Shown piece by piece: positions 1-9,270 of a DNA stretch of 64,000 nucleotides (position 1 is the stretch's first letter; each line of letters starts with the position of its first letter). Source of the DNA: CAZCPB01 sp044223975. Its GTDB lineage: Bacteria; Planctomycetota; Phycisphaerae; Phycisphaerales; UBA1924. Where the stretch lies: NCBI GenBank assembly GCA_044223975.1, contig JBGALI010000007.1, positions 1-64,000 of the forward strand, written 5' to 3'. A model generated the notes under the pieces. That model did not search any database. It was not told the DNA's origin and saw only the letters and a list, made by a program, of their open reading frames with translations. The translations under genes and the position numbers were made by a program.

Positions 1-835
1 GTTCCTGCAGGCCCGGTCGCAGACGCAGCAGACGGCCGACCAGCGCCAGGTGATCGTCGAGGCGTACTGCACGTGGCGGGTCACCGACCCGCTCAAGTTC
101 TTCCAGAAGTTCAGCAACGCCGGCGACCGCTCCGAGGAGCATTTCCGCAAGGCCGAGGACTCGCTGCAGTCGAGCCTCCGCAGCGCGATCGGCGCGACCA
201 GCCGCTTCGCGATGAGCGACCTGTTCACGCCCGTCAAGGGCGGCACGAAGATCCCCGACCTGGAGAAGGCAATCTTGGGCGCGATGACGACCGCTGACGG
301 GGCGAGCCTCGACAGCTTCGGGCTCAAGGTCGAGGACGTTGGGGTCAGCCGCATCATGCTCCCCGAGGACACCACCAAGGAAGTCTTCAAGCGCATGGGC
401 GCCAACCGCGACAAGGTGGCGCAGGACATCGCCAGCCAGGGCGAGGCCGCGGCCGCGAGCATCCGCACCTCGGCACGGTCGGCCGCCGAGACGATCCGCA
501 ATTTCGCGCAGTTCCTGGCCCAGGACATCCGCAACCAGGGCGAGATGGAGGCGACCAAGTACCTGAAGGAGATGCGCAGCGACGAGAAGCTCGCGGTGTT
601 CCTCCGGAGCATGGACTTCTTCAAGGTCGCGCTGGCCAGGCGGACCACCCTGGTGTTCTCGACCAGCACGCCCGGGTTCGGGCTGATGAGCCCCGACGCG
701 CTCAACTCGCTCAAGGCCGGCGATGTTCCGTCGACCGGCATCGAGGACAACTTCCAGCCCGCGCTGTCCGACGTCAAGGCCGCTCCGCGCAAGCCGGCGC
801 CGGCCCAGCCGCCCGCGGCGGGGGGCGGCAAGTGA
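1..835 (+). CDS. HflC-like SPFH/band 7 protein, 5' end cut by window edge
   Basis: The reading frame is open from base 2, so the gene begins upstream; about 278 codons are visible. The visible part is the second half of an SPFH domain followed by a long charged Ala/Glu/Arg-rich helix, an arrangement seen in HflC, a membrane-anchored modulator of the FtsH protease. Near the C-terminus a Phe-rich stretch and a Met-Ser-Pro-Asp motif match the HflC tail, and an Ala/Pro-rich tail follows. The stop overlaps the start of the next SPFH gene by 4 bases (GTGA), so the two are translationally coupled, as the HflK and HflC partners usually are. The order here, HflC-like first, is the reverse of E. coli. 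The family call is firm; the subunit assignment is moderate. Confidence 0.75.
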   Translation, partial: FLQARSQTQQTADQRQVIVEAYCTWRVTDPLKFFQKFSNAGDRSEEHFRKAEDSLQSSLRSAIGATSRFAMSDLFTPVKGGTKIPDLEKAILGAMTTADGASLDSFGLKVEDVGVSRIMLPEDTTKEVFKRMGANRDKVAQDIASQGEAAAASIRTSARSAAETIRNFAQFLAQDIRNQGEMEATKYLKEMRSDEKLAVFLRSMDFFKVALARRTTLVFSTSTPGFGLMSPDALNSLKAGDVPSTGIEDNFQPALSDVKAAPRKPAPAQPPAAGGGK

Positions 836-2262
836 GCGGCACCGGCTCGAACATTCCCAACGATCCGACCCGGGGCGCGAGCGTGACGGCGCGTCGAGCC
901 TCGGTGACCCTCCGCGCCCAGCAGGACGGCGCCGACGCGGACGCGTTGATGGATCCGGCGAATCAGTCCCTCGCCGATGCGCTTCGGATTACCTACCGCG
1001 TGGTGCAGTTGCTGATGCTCGCGCTCGCCGCGCTGTACCTCTTCAGCGGGTTCCAGACGATCAAGGAGACGGAGCAGGGGATCCGGGTGCTCTTCGGCAA
1101 GGAAGAGGCGGTGGGACTGGAGCCGGGGTTCCGCTTCAGCTACCCGGCACCCCTCGGCGAGCTCATCAAGATCGACACGGGCAACCAGACGCTCGACCTG
1201 TACGACGATTTCTGGTTCTTCGTGTCCGCGGACCAGAAGGACACCAAGCTCGCCGACCTGAGCCCGACCGCGTCGCTCAACCCCGAGCGTGACGGCTCGC
1301 TGCTCACGGCCGACAATAACATCGCGCACGCCAAGGTGCAGGTCATCTACCGGCGCGACCCCAGCCAGATTGGCGTTTACGCGCAGAACACCATCCCCGA
1401 CGACGCGCGCAAGACCGAGCAGTCGATCGTCCGCGGGGCCGTGCGCCGCGCCATGGTGCAGTCGGTCGCCGGTATCAACATCGACGAGCTGCTGCGCCAG
1501 GGCTCGGGGGAAGCGGGATCGGTTGCCGCGCAGTCCAAGGAGATCGCGCAGGCGATCCTCGACCGGAGCAAGACCGGCCTTCGCATCGAGCAGCTCAAGC
1601 TCGAAGAGAAGATGCCGCCGCTGTACCTCCGCGAGGCGTTCACGAAGGTGCAGTCCGCGGCTGCCGCGGCCGCGAGCGCGGTGGAAAAGGCCAACACCGA
1701 CCGCAAGGCGGCGCTCAACGCCGTCGCCGGGGAGGCCGCGCCGGTGGTGATCCGCATGATCGACCGGCTCGAGCTCGACATCGCCAAGAAGGACGAGGCG
1801 GCCCAGAAGCAGACCATGGCCGCCATCGTCGACGTGCTCGAAGGGCGCGAGACGAAATTTGACGGCACGCCCGTGCGTGCCGCGCTGGTGACCGGCGAGG
1901 TGACCAGCCTTCTCGACCAGGCGCGTCAGTACCGCAACACGATCGTGCAGATGCGCCAGGCCGACGCCAAGGTATTTCTGACCAAGCTCGAGGCGTTCCA
2001 CGTCAGCCCTACGTTCACGGTGTACCGCGAATGGGCCGACTCGATGAACGCGTTCATGGAGCGAGAGTCCGTGCAGACGCTGCTGGCGCCGCGCGGCACG
2101 CACACCCTCCAGCTCACGATCAACGCCGACCCCAACATCCTCAAGGACATGGAGCGAAAGGCCAAGCTCAAGGAGGGCGACGACGCCGCCATGGAGCGAA
2201 TCCAGAAGCAACGCGAGGCCCAGTTCAAGGTGGACACGGGCCTGAAGGTCAGGGGCAATTGA
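832..2262 (+). CDS. HflK-like SPFH/band 7 membrane protein
   Basis: A 476-residue protein starting with GTG inside the stop of the preceding SPFH gene. It has a short polar N-terminus, one membrane segment at about residues 55-77, then an SPFH domain beginning with a Glu-x-Gly-Ile-x-x-x-Phe-Gly-like entry, and a long Ala/Lys/Glu-rich coiled-coil region at about 260-330. HflK and HflC form large cage-like complexes around FtsH; a comparable role here is inference from family and from the paired arrangement. The gene is followed after 30 bases by an ABC transporter pair. That SPFH plus ABC-2 neighbourhood suggests a membrane-microdomain partner for the transporter rather than a plain FtsH regulator. 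Confidence 0.8.
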   Translation: MSGTGSNIPNDPTRGASVTARRASVTLRAQQDGADADALMDPANQSLADALRITYRVVQLLMLALAALYLFSGFQTIKETEQGIRVLFGKEEAVGLEPGFRFSYPAPLGELIKIDTGNQTLDLYDDFWFFVSADQKDTKLADLSPTASLNPERDGSLLTADNNIAHAKVQVIYRRDPSQIGVYAQNTIPDDARKTEQSIVRGAVRRAMVQSVAGINIDELLRQGSGEAGSVAAQSKEIAQAILDRSKTGLRIEQLKLEEKMPPLYLREAFTKVQSAAAAAASAVEKANTDRKAALNAVAGEAAPVVIRMIDRLELDIAKKDEAAQKQTMAAIVDVLEGRETKFDGTPVRAALVTGEVTSLLDQARQYRNTIVQMRQADAKVFLTKLEAFHVSPTFTVYREWADSMNAFMERESVQTLLAPRGTHTLQLTINADPNILKDMERKAKLKEGDDAAMERIQKQREAQFKVDTGLKVRGN

Positions 2263-2292
2263 CCCGCGCCGCGGGCTTCGAGTCGAGCACGC

Positions 2293-3567
2293 ATGAGTGA
2301 ACTCTCCGCGTCAACCCCCGCCGGAACCGGCGCCCCCGTCGTGGTCTGCCAGCGCTTGACCAAGGTCTTCAAGGACTTCTGGATGCGCGACCGGGCCCGC
2401 GCGGTCGACTCGCTGAACCTGGAGATCCGCCCGCGCGAGGTGTTCGGCCTGCTGGGGCCCAACGGCTCGGGAAAGAGCACCACGATCAAGATGATCCTAG
2501 GGCTGCTCCGGCCGACCTCGGGGCGCGTCGCCATCTTCGGCAAGCCGCCGACGGACGTCTTCGTCAAGAGCCGCATCGGGTACCTGCCCGAAGAGTCGTA
2601 CCTCTACCCGTTCCTTGATGCGCGCGAGACGCTCGACTATTACGCCAAGCTGTTCGGCCTCGATTACCGGGTGCGCAAACGCCGCACCGACGAGCTGCTC
2701 GACATGGTCGGGCTCGCGGGCGCGCAGTTCCGCCAGGTCCGCGAGTACTCCAAGGGCATGCAGCGCCGCATCGGCATCGCGCAGGCCCTGATCAACGACC
2801 CCGACCTGCTCATCCTCGACGAGCCGACCACCGGGCTTGACCCGGTGGGCACCAAGCAGATCAAGGACCTCATCATCCTGCTCGGCCGTCGCGGCAAGAC
2901 GATCCTCCTCTCCAGCCACCTGCTCGCCGACGTTGAGGATTGCGTCGACCGCATGGTCATCCTCTACGGCGGCAAGATCCAGCGCGAGGGCACGTGCGAG
3001 CAGCTCCTGGAGAGCCAGAGCAAGACATCGATCGAGACCGACACGCTCGACGACGACACCGTCGCCGAGATCGACCGGGTCGTCCGCTCGCGGTCCGGCG
3101 GCAGCAAGTCGGTGCTCAAGGTCGCCCGCCCGCGCCAGCGACTCGAGGACCTGTTCCTTGAGATCGTGGAGCAGGCGCGAGCCCAGCAACTCACCAACGC
3201 CGGCGCTGCGCACGGCGGCGAGACGGCGTCGTTCCTCCGCGGCGGGGAGGAGCAGGACTCCAGGGCCGTGATCGACCGTCTGGTCAGCCATGCTCCTGCC
3301 GCGCCGGCGATTCCGGCCCCGGCGCCGGCTCCTGTCCCCGCCGCGCCGCGGGCCGACGAGGCCGTCATCGACTCGCTTCTGGGCAAAGCGCCGGCGGCCC
3401 CCGCAGCCCCGGCCCGGGCCGGCGAGCGCACGCCAGCGGCTCCCGCGCGGCCTGCCGGTCCCGCGCCCCCGACGAGCGAGGTGGACCAGTCGGTGATCGG
3501 ATCGCTGCTGAGCGGCGGGAATGCGCCGTCCCCGGGGAGTGACAGCGAGAAGAGGCCCAAGCCGTGA
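2293..3567 (+). CDS. ABC transporter ATP-binding protein with long Ala/Pro-rich C-terminal tail
   Basis: A 424-residue protein with a full ATPase core: Walker A GPNGSGKST at residues 55-63, an ABC signature around YSKGMQRR, and Walker B ending in DEPTTGLDP. It resembles the CcmA/NatA type that pairs with ABC-2 permeases. After about residue 300 comes a low-complexity Ala/Pro tail that holds three spaced copies of a short hydrophobic motif (VIDRL, VIDSLL and VIGSLL), which the core family lacks. The stop overlaps the start of the permease gene by 4 bases. The ATPase core is certain; the tail motifs look like docking sites on a disordered tether, which is inference. Confidence 0.92.
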   Translation: MSELSASTPAGTGAPVVVCQRLTKVFKDFWMRDRARAVDSLNLEIRPREVFGLLGPNGSGKSTTIKMILGLLRPTSGRVAIFGKPPTDVFVKSRIGYLPEESYLYPFLDARETLDYYAKLFGLDYRVRKRRTDELLDMVGLAGAQFRQVREYSKGMQRRIGIAQALINDPDLLILDEPTTGLDPVGTKQIKDLIILLGRRGKTILLSSHLLADVEDCVDRMVILYGGKIQREGTCEQLLESQSKTSIETDTLDDDTVAEIDRVVRSRSGGSKSVLKVARPRQRLEDLFLEIVEQARAQQLTNAGAAHGGETASFLRGGEEQDSRAVIDRLVSHAPAAPAIPAPAPAPVPAAPRADEAVIDSLLGKAPAAPAAPARAGERTPAAPARPAGPAPPTSEVDQSVIGSLLSGGNAPSPGSDSEKRPKP

Positions 3568-5531
3568 CGATCCGCGAGCGGCTCGGACAGCTCGACCGCC
3601 TTCAGAACTCGCGAACGTTCAAGGTCATCGCCTCGTGCGTGGTGGTTGTGCTGTGCCTTGTGCTGGGCATCTCGTACAGCATCGTTGTCTCGAAGCAGCG
3701 TGCGACGGGCACCGAGGCGCCGGCGGTGGGGGCGCCCGCGGTCGCGGCACCGGCGCCCAGCGGCGGCACCGAGCCCGGCAAGGGCGTGGTGGCGCCACCC
3801 TCGGCCGCCCCGATCGCCCAGACCGCCGCCGAAGAGTCCGAGGAGATCGTCCGCTCGATCGCCCGCGCCCGGACCGACCCCACCGGTGTGGTGATCGTGC
3901 TGACGATCGGAATGGGCTTTGCGCTGGCGGTGATCTGGCTCGGGGTGCTGCTGACGTACCTGGGAATCGGCCTGGTCGCGGCGATCGTGCTTGTCCCCGT
4001 GATGCTGGTTCCCCCGCTGCGCCAGTACACCACGCTGGTGTACGGTGTCTATGCGCTGACGCTCGCGTTCGCGATACTTCTGCGCGTGGCGCAGGTGGCT
4101 CTCGCCGCGCCGGGGCCGGTCTTCGCCATCGCCAGAACGGTGCTGGCCGAAGCGGTGCGCATGAAGATCTCGGTGATTCTGATCGTGCTGCTCATCCTCG
4201 GGCTGGCCTCGCTCCCCGGCTGGCTCAACCCCGCCGAGTTCCTCCGCTACCGCGTGCAGGTGTTCCTGCAGTACGGCACGGGCGGGGCCTACTGGGTCAT
4301 CGCGATCCTTACCCTCGCGTTCTCGGCGTCCACCGTCTCGTTCGACCAGCGCGACAAGACCATCTGGCAGACGATGACCAAGCCGGTCGCCGCGTGGCAG
4401 TACGTCCTGGGGAAGTGGCTCGGCGTCGTGACGCTGAACGCCGTGCTGCTCTCGGTGTGCGGCGCGGCGGTGTTCCAGTTCACCGAGTACCTCCGTTCGC
4501 TCCCCGCGGCCGGGGAGCGTGAGGCGTACGAGATCCAGGGCGGGCAGCTCTCCGAGGACCGCCGCATTCTTGAGACGCAGGTGCTCACCGCCCGCGTCTC
4601 GGTCGAGTGCGATCCGCCCGACGTGCGGATGGAAGAGTTCGAGAAGAACGTGCAGGCCCGGGTCGAGGAAGAGGTCAAGGCAAACCAGAACTTCCGACCC
4701 ACCCCCGACGTGGTCAACAAGATCCGCAAGGACCTGTGGGAGGCATGGCAGCAGTCGTACCGCTCGATCGCTCCCGGCGCCGACGAGCTGTATGTCTTCA
4801 GCCATCTGGGGGAGGCGAGCGACAAGAAGCTCCCGCTCACGTTCCGGTACCGCGTCAACTCGGGCTCGAACGCCCCGGACCAGATCTACCACGTCGCGAT
4901 GGGGTTCAGCGGCGATCGCCCGGTGGTGCAGCAGTGCGGGCTGGGGTACTTCCACTCTCTCCAGCTTTTCCCCAGCGCCGTCGACGCCAAGGGCCAGATC
5001 ACGGTCCAGATCGCCAACGGGGACCCCTACACCGGTCAGGTCAACCCCAACACCATCACGTTCCCGCCGGGCGGGCTGGAGATGTCGTACGTCGCCTCGG
5101 GGTTCCGGATGAACTTCCTGCGCGTCATGCTGGTGCTGTGGGTGAAGCTGGCCTTCCTGTCGATGGTGGCCATCTGGGCCGCGACGTTCCTGAGCTTCCC
5201 GGTCGCGTGCCTGGTCGCGTTCGGCACGTTCTTCTGCGCCGAGAGCGCCTCGTTCCTCACCGAGGCTCTGGAAAACTACCAGTCGGTCGACGACCACGAC
5301 CAAGTGATCTGGTACGCGGTGGTGATCCGCGCGATCGCCGTCGGGGTCTCGAGCGTGTTCAAGGTCTACGCCGACCTGCGCCCGACCGCTCGCCTCGTCG
5401 AGGGAACGCTCCTGCCGTGGAAGAGCGTCGCGGGAGGGGTGGGGGCGATCTCCGGCGCCACGGCGGTCATTTATGCGGCGGCGTCCCTGATTCTGCGGCG
5501 GCGCGAACTCGCGGTGTACTCGGGGCACTAG
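3564..5531 (+). CDS. ABC-2 type transporter permease
   Basis: A 655-residue integral membrane protein starting at a GTG that overlaps the ATPase stop. There is one membrane segment at about residues 18-40, a Gly/Ala/Pro-rich loop, several further hydrophobic segments between about 110 and 260, a large soluble domain of about 200 residues, and a C-terminal group of membrane segments. The stretch around 250-290 with Asp-Lys-Thr, Lys-Pro-Val and Gly-Lys-Trp is typical of ABC-2 permeases. It should form the membrane pore for the adjacent ATPase. The substrate cannot be told from sequence. The large extracytoplasmic loop and the SPFH neighbours suggest an envelope substrate. Confidence 0.82.
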   Translation: MTIRERLGQLDRLQNSRTFKVIASCVVVVLCLVLGISYSIVVSKQRATGTEAPAVGAPAVAAPAPSGGTEPGKGVVAPPSAAPIAQTAAEESEEIVRSIARARTDPTGVVIVLTIGMGFALAVIWLGVLLTYLGIGLVAAIVLVPVMLVPPLRQYTTLVYGVYALTLAFAILLRVAQVALAAPGPVFAIARTVLAEAVRMKISVILIVLLILGLASLPGWLNPAEFLRYRVQVFLQYGTGGAYWVIAILTLAFSASTVSFDQRDKTIWQTMTKPVAAWQYVLGKWLGVVTLNAVLLSVCGAAVFQFTEYLRSLPAAGEREAYEIQGGQLSEDRRILETQVLTARVSVECDPPDVRMEEFEKNVQARVEEEVKANQNFRPTPDVVNKIRKDLWEAWQQSYRSIAPGADELYVFSHLGEASDKKLPLTFRYRVNSGSNAPDQIYHVAMGFSGDRPVVQQCGLGYFHSLQLFPSAVDAKGQITVQIANGDPYTGQVNPNTITFPPGGLEMSYVASGFRMNFLRVMLVLWVKLAFLSMVAIWAATFLSFPVACLVAFGTFFCAESASFLTEALENYQSVDDHDQVIWYAVVIRAIAVGVSSVFKVYADLRPTARLVEGTLLPWKSVAGGVGAISGATAVIYAAASLILRRRELAVYSGH

Positions 5532-5553
5532 AAAGGGCGGCCGGAGCTTCGCC

Positions 5554-7506
5554 ATGACCCGCGATTCAGTCATCCAGTGCGTTGCCGCGGCGGTCCTGGT
5601 GGCCGCGCTGACCGCCTCGGGCCTGCTGGCGACGCGGCTGAGCAACTCCGCCGCGGTCAACCGGCTGGTGTACACCGACACGGCGGAGAAGGGCGCGCCG
5701 CCGGAGGTCGCCCTGGGCATCGCGATGGGCGCGTTCCGCGGCATCTTTGTCAACTACCTGTGGATGCGGGCCAACGCCCTCAAGGAGGCCGGCAAGTTCT
5801 ACGAGGCCGTCCAGCTCTCCGACGCCATCACACGCCTCCAGCCGCGCTTCCCGCGCGTGTGGGTCTTTCATGCGTGGAACATGGCGTACAACATCTCGGT
5901 GACCACCCAGACGCGCGAGGAGCGCTGGAAGTGGGTCAACGACGGGATCGCGCTGCTGCGTGACAAGGGCATCCCGGCCAACCCCAACGACATGCTCCTG
6001 CACAAGGAGCTGGCGTGGTTCTTCCAGCACAAGATCGGCGGCTACACGGACGACGCCAACGGGTACTACAAGCGCAAGCTCGCCGAGGAGTGGACGATCC
6101 TGCTGGGGTCCCCCCCGCAGCACGACCCGAAGGTGCGCGACCGCGCCGTCGCGATCCAGCGGTACGTCGACTGGCTCACCCCGATCGCCGATGCGCCCGA
6201 CGAGCTCGACGACCTGATCCGCGCCGAGCCGAGTGTCGCGGAGCTGGCCGAACACCTGCGGTCGGAGCTGGGCGAGGAGCTTGGCTTCTACACGCTGCGC
6301 CGCTACGAGCTGGCCCGCGCCGCCAAGAAATCCCTCCGGGCCTCGCAGGCGGTCGCGACCCAGGGCCCCAAGAGCGCCGCGATCTGGCGCCTCATGGACG
6401 ACACGCGCTACGCCAAGGCGTGGGAGAAGCTGGTCCCCTACCTCCGCAAGAAGCTCCTCGTGGACACGTACCACATGGAGCCGGAGCGGATGGTCCGCTA
6501 CACGAAGGAGTACGGGCCCCTGGACTGGCGTGTCGCGGCGGCCCACGCGCTCTACTGGTCGGCGCGCGGCGTCGAGAACGCCGCGTTCCGGTGGAACAAC
6601 GCCAACAAGCTCGACTACGACTTCATCAACACCGACCGCGTGACCATCCAGTCGGTGCAGGACCTGGCCCGCTACGGCGAGTTGTACTTCGATTTCCTGG
6701 GCTTTGCCAACGGCGGCAAGGGCGTCTTCCTCTCGGTCCCCAACACGCACTTCATCCAGACCTACGGCGACAAGCTGGGCGAGCTGGTCGCCCGGAGCTG
6801 GGCCGACAGCGAGAAGCGCGCGTACAGCTTCTATTCCGCGGGGTACGAGAATTTCCTCCGCGACCACATCCGCTTCTACTGGCGCCGGGGCCAGAAGGAG
6901 CGGGCCGAGGAGCTGTACACGCGCCTGCGCACCTACCCGGCGCAGAACATGAACGACCCCAGCCGCGCCAAGGAGCTCAGCCAGCCCCTTGCGGACTGGG
7001 TCGCCAACGAAATCTCCGACCAGCTCAAGGTGAACTACGTCGCGTTGCAGGAAGTGGTGGGGGCGCTCCAGGGGGCGTACATCAGCCTGCTGGCGGGCGA
7101 CGGCGACACGTTCCGCTCGCAGTTCTCGTACGCCCTGGCGTTCCACAAGAACTACATGGCCCACCAGATCCGCGCCAACCCGATCGATGACGCCGGCCGC
7201 ATGGAGCTGATGCCCAAAGACTTCCGCCTGATGGCCTCACAGATGCTGTGGGCGATCCTCCAGACCGTCGACCTGGATGATGCGGAGGTGATCTACGACC
7301 ACGCGCCCGAGGACCTCAAGCAGGCGGCCTACGACCTGGTGCGCGACCGCTTCAAGGCGGAGCTCGACAAGAACCCGACCGTGGACGGCCGGAAGTTCGA
7401 CCAGGTCTTCCCCGAGCCGCCGGGCATGGACGACTACCGCCGCCTGACCGAGGCTTGGAAGGCCGAGGCCGAAGCCGCCCAGCGCCCGCAGGTGCAGCAG
7501 AAGTAG
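5554..7506 (+). CDS. Membrane-anchored TPR-like helical protein, function unknown
   Basis: A 650-residue protein that starts 22 bases after the permease. One hydrophobic segment at about residues 7-25 anchors it; the rest is soluble and strongly helical. Residues 60-110 read as TPR-like helix pairs, with a growth-by-repeat pattern of Trp, Tyr, Ala and Leu and phrases typical of tetratricopeptide scaffolds. I recognise no catalytic motif. Position at the end of the SPFH-ABC operon suggests a periplasmic or membrane-surface scaffold for that transporter. The ORF runs through to the convergent DUF4440 remnant with only about 140 bases between. No typical terminator is visible there, apart from an imperfect GC-rich inverted repeat right after the stop. 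Confidence 0.65.
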   Translation: MTRDSVIQCVAAAVLVAALTASGLLATRLSNSAAVNRLVYTDTAEKGAPPEVALGIAMGAFRGIFVNYLWMRANALKEAGKFYEAVQLSDAITRLQPRFPRVWVFHAWNMAYNISVTTQTREERWKWVNDGIALLRDKGIPANPNDMLLHKELAWFFQHKIGGYTDDANGYYKRKLAEEWTILLGSPPQHDPKVRDRAVAIQRYVDWLTPIADAPDELDDLIRAEPSVAELAEHLRSELGEELGFYTLRRYELARAAKKSLRASQAVATQGPKSAAIWRLMDDTRYAKAWEKLVPYLRKKLLVDTYHMEPERMVRYTKEYGPLDWRVAAAHALYWSARGVENAAFRWNNANKLDYDFINTDRVTIQSVQDLARYGELYFDFLGFANGGKGVFLSVPNTHFIQTYGDKLGELVARSWADSEKRAYSFYSAGYENFLRDHIRFYWRRGQKERAEELYTRLRTYPAQNMNDPSRAKELSQPLADWVANEISDQLKVNYVALQEVVGALQGAYISLLAGDGDTFRSQFSYALAFHKNYMAHQIRANPIDDAGRMELMPKDFRLMASQMLWAILQTVDLDDAEVIYDHAPEDLKQAAYDLVRDRFKAELDKNPTVDGRKFDQVFPEPPGMDDYRRLTEAWKAEAEAAQRPQVQQK

Positions 7507-7645
7507 CCGCGGAACGGTTCCGGCGGCGCCAGGTCACGCGACTTCGCGGCGTCCGAGTTCTCACGGCGCGGACCGATGGCGCCAAAGGGAGTCCACTCAA
7601 CGTTCCCGCCTTGATGGTCATGCCGCGCGGCAGCGCGCTCGACGT

Positions 7646-8170
7646 CTACTTGGCGTCCGTGTTCCACATGTCGTCGACGGCCTTCCAGGTGCCGTCCTTC
7701 TGCTTCTTCCAGACGCAGAGGTACTACCCCTTCTCGCTGACGAGCTTGCCGTCGGGCCCCGTGTAGGAGTCCTCGTAGGTTCCCGACGTGAAGCCGAGCT
7801 CGCCGCTCTTGGACACTTCGGTGTGGGTGATCTTCCAGGAGATCGAGAAGGTCTTGTCGACGAAGTACGAAGCCCAGACCTTTTTCGCGGCGGCCCGGCC
7901 GACCGCAACCGGCTCGTTGGGAGGGTACGCGATGGCGTCCTCGGCGTAGAACTCCGCCACCCGGTCCGCGTCCTTGGTCGCGGCCACCTTGGACCACTCG
8001 TCATCAAGCGTGGCCAGGGCCTTCGCGTTGGCGTCCATGTCGTCGGCCTCGATCGTCGGTGAGCCGGCCGCGAACGAGGGCATGGCCGAATAACTCACCC
8101 CGATCGCGCCCGCTGCGGCGAGCACGAGAATTAGACCCTGAACGCGCTTTCCCTTCGAGAAACGAGTCAT
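7646..8170 (-). pseudogene. DUF4440/SnoaL-like secreted protein interrupted by an in-frame amber codon
   Basis: On the minus strand an ATG at 8170 opens a protein with a signal-like segment at residues 7-30, then a SnoaL/DUF4440 fold (cystatin-like alpha+beta barrel). A TAG at 7724-7726 stops it after about 148 residues. The same frame continues for 25 more codons to a TAG at 7646, and that continuation reads as the expected last two strands of the family (Tyr-Leu-Cys-Val-Trp-Lys, then Thr-Trp-Lys-Ala-Val-Asp-Asp-Met-Trp-Asn). One base change therefore explains the break. Without the final strands the fold should be unstable. It could also be a sequencing error. No frameshift is needed. Confidence 0.75.
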
Positions 8171-8298
8171 TGGGGCGATCTCCCCGGTGGTGCTTGAGTA
8201 CGGAACGACGACAGCATCATCGGATGGTATCCGAGGGCGATCCGTCCCACGCGAGCGTGGTTGGGGTGGACGGCGAGCGGCGGTCCTCGGCGCGGGGA

Positions 8299-8922
8299 TC
8301 AGGGCTTCCTCGCCAGCACCTGCACCACCGACGCCTCCCCGGTATGGAACCGGCCTTCGGAGACGTTGCGTTCCAGGGCTGCCTGATGCTCGATCCGGAG
8401 CCCGTTCAGTTCGGCAAGGATGACCTCGAGTGACGCCAGCAACAACGGGTCCTTCGGCCCACCGGTGCCTCGTGCGATCTGATCGGGCGCATAGGCCTCG
8501 AGCACGAACACGCCGCCCGGTTTCAGCCACGCCGTGATGCGCGTATGCACCGCCGCGCGGAGCGTTGCGGGAAGATGAACGAAGATGGAGCTGACGACAT
8601 CGAACGAACCGTGCTCGGCATCGAAGTCCTGAAGGTCCACGGCCCGCGTGCGGAGTCCCAGGCCGCGCTCGCGGGCGCGGCGCTCTGCCTTGTGCATCCC
8701 GACCTCGCTCTGGTCGACCGCCAGCACCTTCAGCCCCCGAGACGCCAAGAACAAGGCGTTGCGGCCTTCGCCGGCGCCGATATCGAGCGCGTGCCCCTGG
8801 CTGGGAAGTCGGTCCGCAACGTGCGTGAGGAAACCATTGGCCTGTTCGCCATAGGCCAGTGCATCGCCGGCGTACCGCTGATCCCAGAACGTGCTCGACA
8901 TGCCGGAAGGGTAGGAGTGCAT
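8299..8922 (-). CDS. Class I SAM-dependent methyltransferase (TehB-like)
   Basis: A 207-residue protein. The start at 8922 is chosen because GGGAGGTG lies four bases before it; the internal ATG at 8901 has no such site. Residues near 40-55 hold the SAM-binding glycine motif (DIGAGEGRNALFLA), followed by the acidic end of strand 2 (VLAVDQSE) and a typical motif III region with LKPGG near 140. The pattern matches small TehB/UbiE-like methyltransferases that act on small molecules such as thiols or metalloids. The substrate is unknown. It stands alone, divergent from the kinase fusion gene. Confidence 0.85.
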   Translation of the reverse strand: MHSYPSGMSSTFWDQRYAGDALAYGEQANGFLTHVADRLPSQGHALDIGAGEGRNALFLASRGLKVLAVDQSEVGMHKAERRARERGLGLRTRAVDLQDFDAEHGSFDVVSSIFVHLPATLRAAVHTRITAWLKPGGVFVLEAYAPDQIARGTGGPKDPLLLASLEVILAELNGLRIEHQAALERNVSEGRFHTGEASVVQVLARKP

Positions 8923-9270
8923 TGCACCTCCCCCGAAAGTCGGACGCGGGCCCGAGGTGGTCGTTCGTTCGACGCGCCGATCGCTGCACGCCGCTGGTTC
9001 GCGGCAGCGGGGATTGTGAGGCTGGGAACGGGCGGTGCTGGTCGCATTCCCCACGGAAGCACGAACGACGCTATTTCCGACGACGCAGCGCGACGAAGGA
9101 TGCCCAAGTCCGGCGCGGAACTTGACGCACTCACCGATCGCGTGACCGTCCGCCGGTAGAACCCTTCTCTGGCGGGTGTTCGGTTGTGCGAAGATTGCAT
9201 TCGGCGCTTGCGGGCATGCGAAGAGCACGGACAGGAATGGTGGCCCGCTGAACCCGTACACTCCCCGCTC
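8923..9270. other. Divergent intergenic region with one recognisable -10 element
   Basis: This 348-base stretch separates the methyltransferase from the kinase fusion gene. It holds the methyltransferase ribosome-binding site at its left edge. At the right edge, TACACT (9257-9262) stands eight bases before the kinase ATG, where a -10 box would give a leaderless transcript. I see no matching -35 box and no convincing ORF, repeat or stable hairpin elsewhere in it. Confidence 0.5.

Noticed and set aside
2964..5753. A 929-codon open frame on the minus strand opposite the ABC genes
   Set aside because: It is antisense to two clear genes, is full of Arg/His/Gly typical of GC-rich shadow frames, and matches no family.
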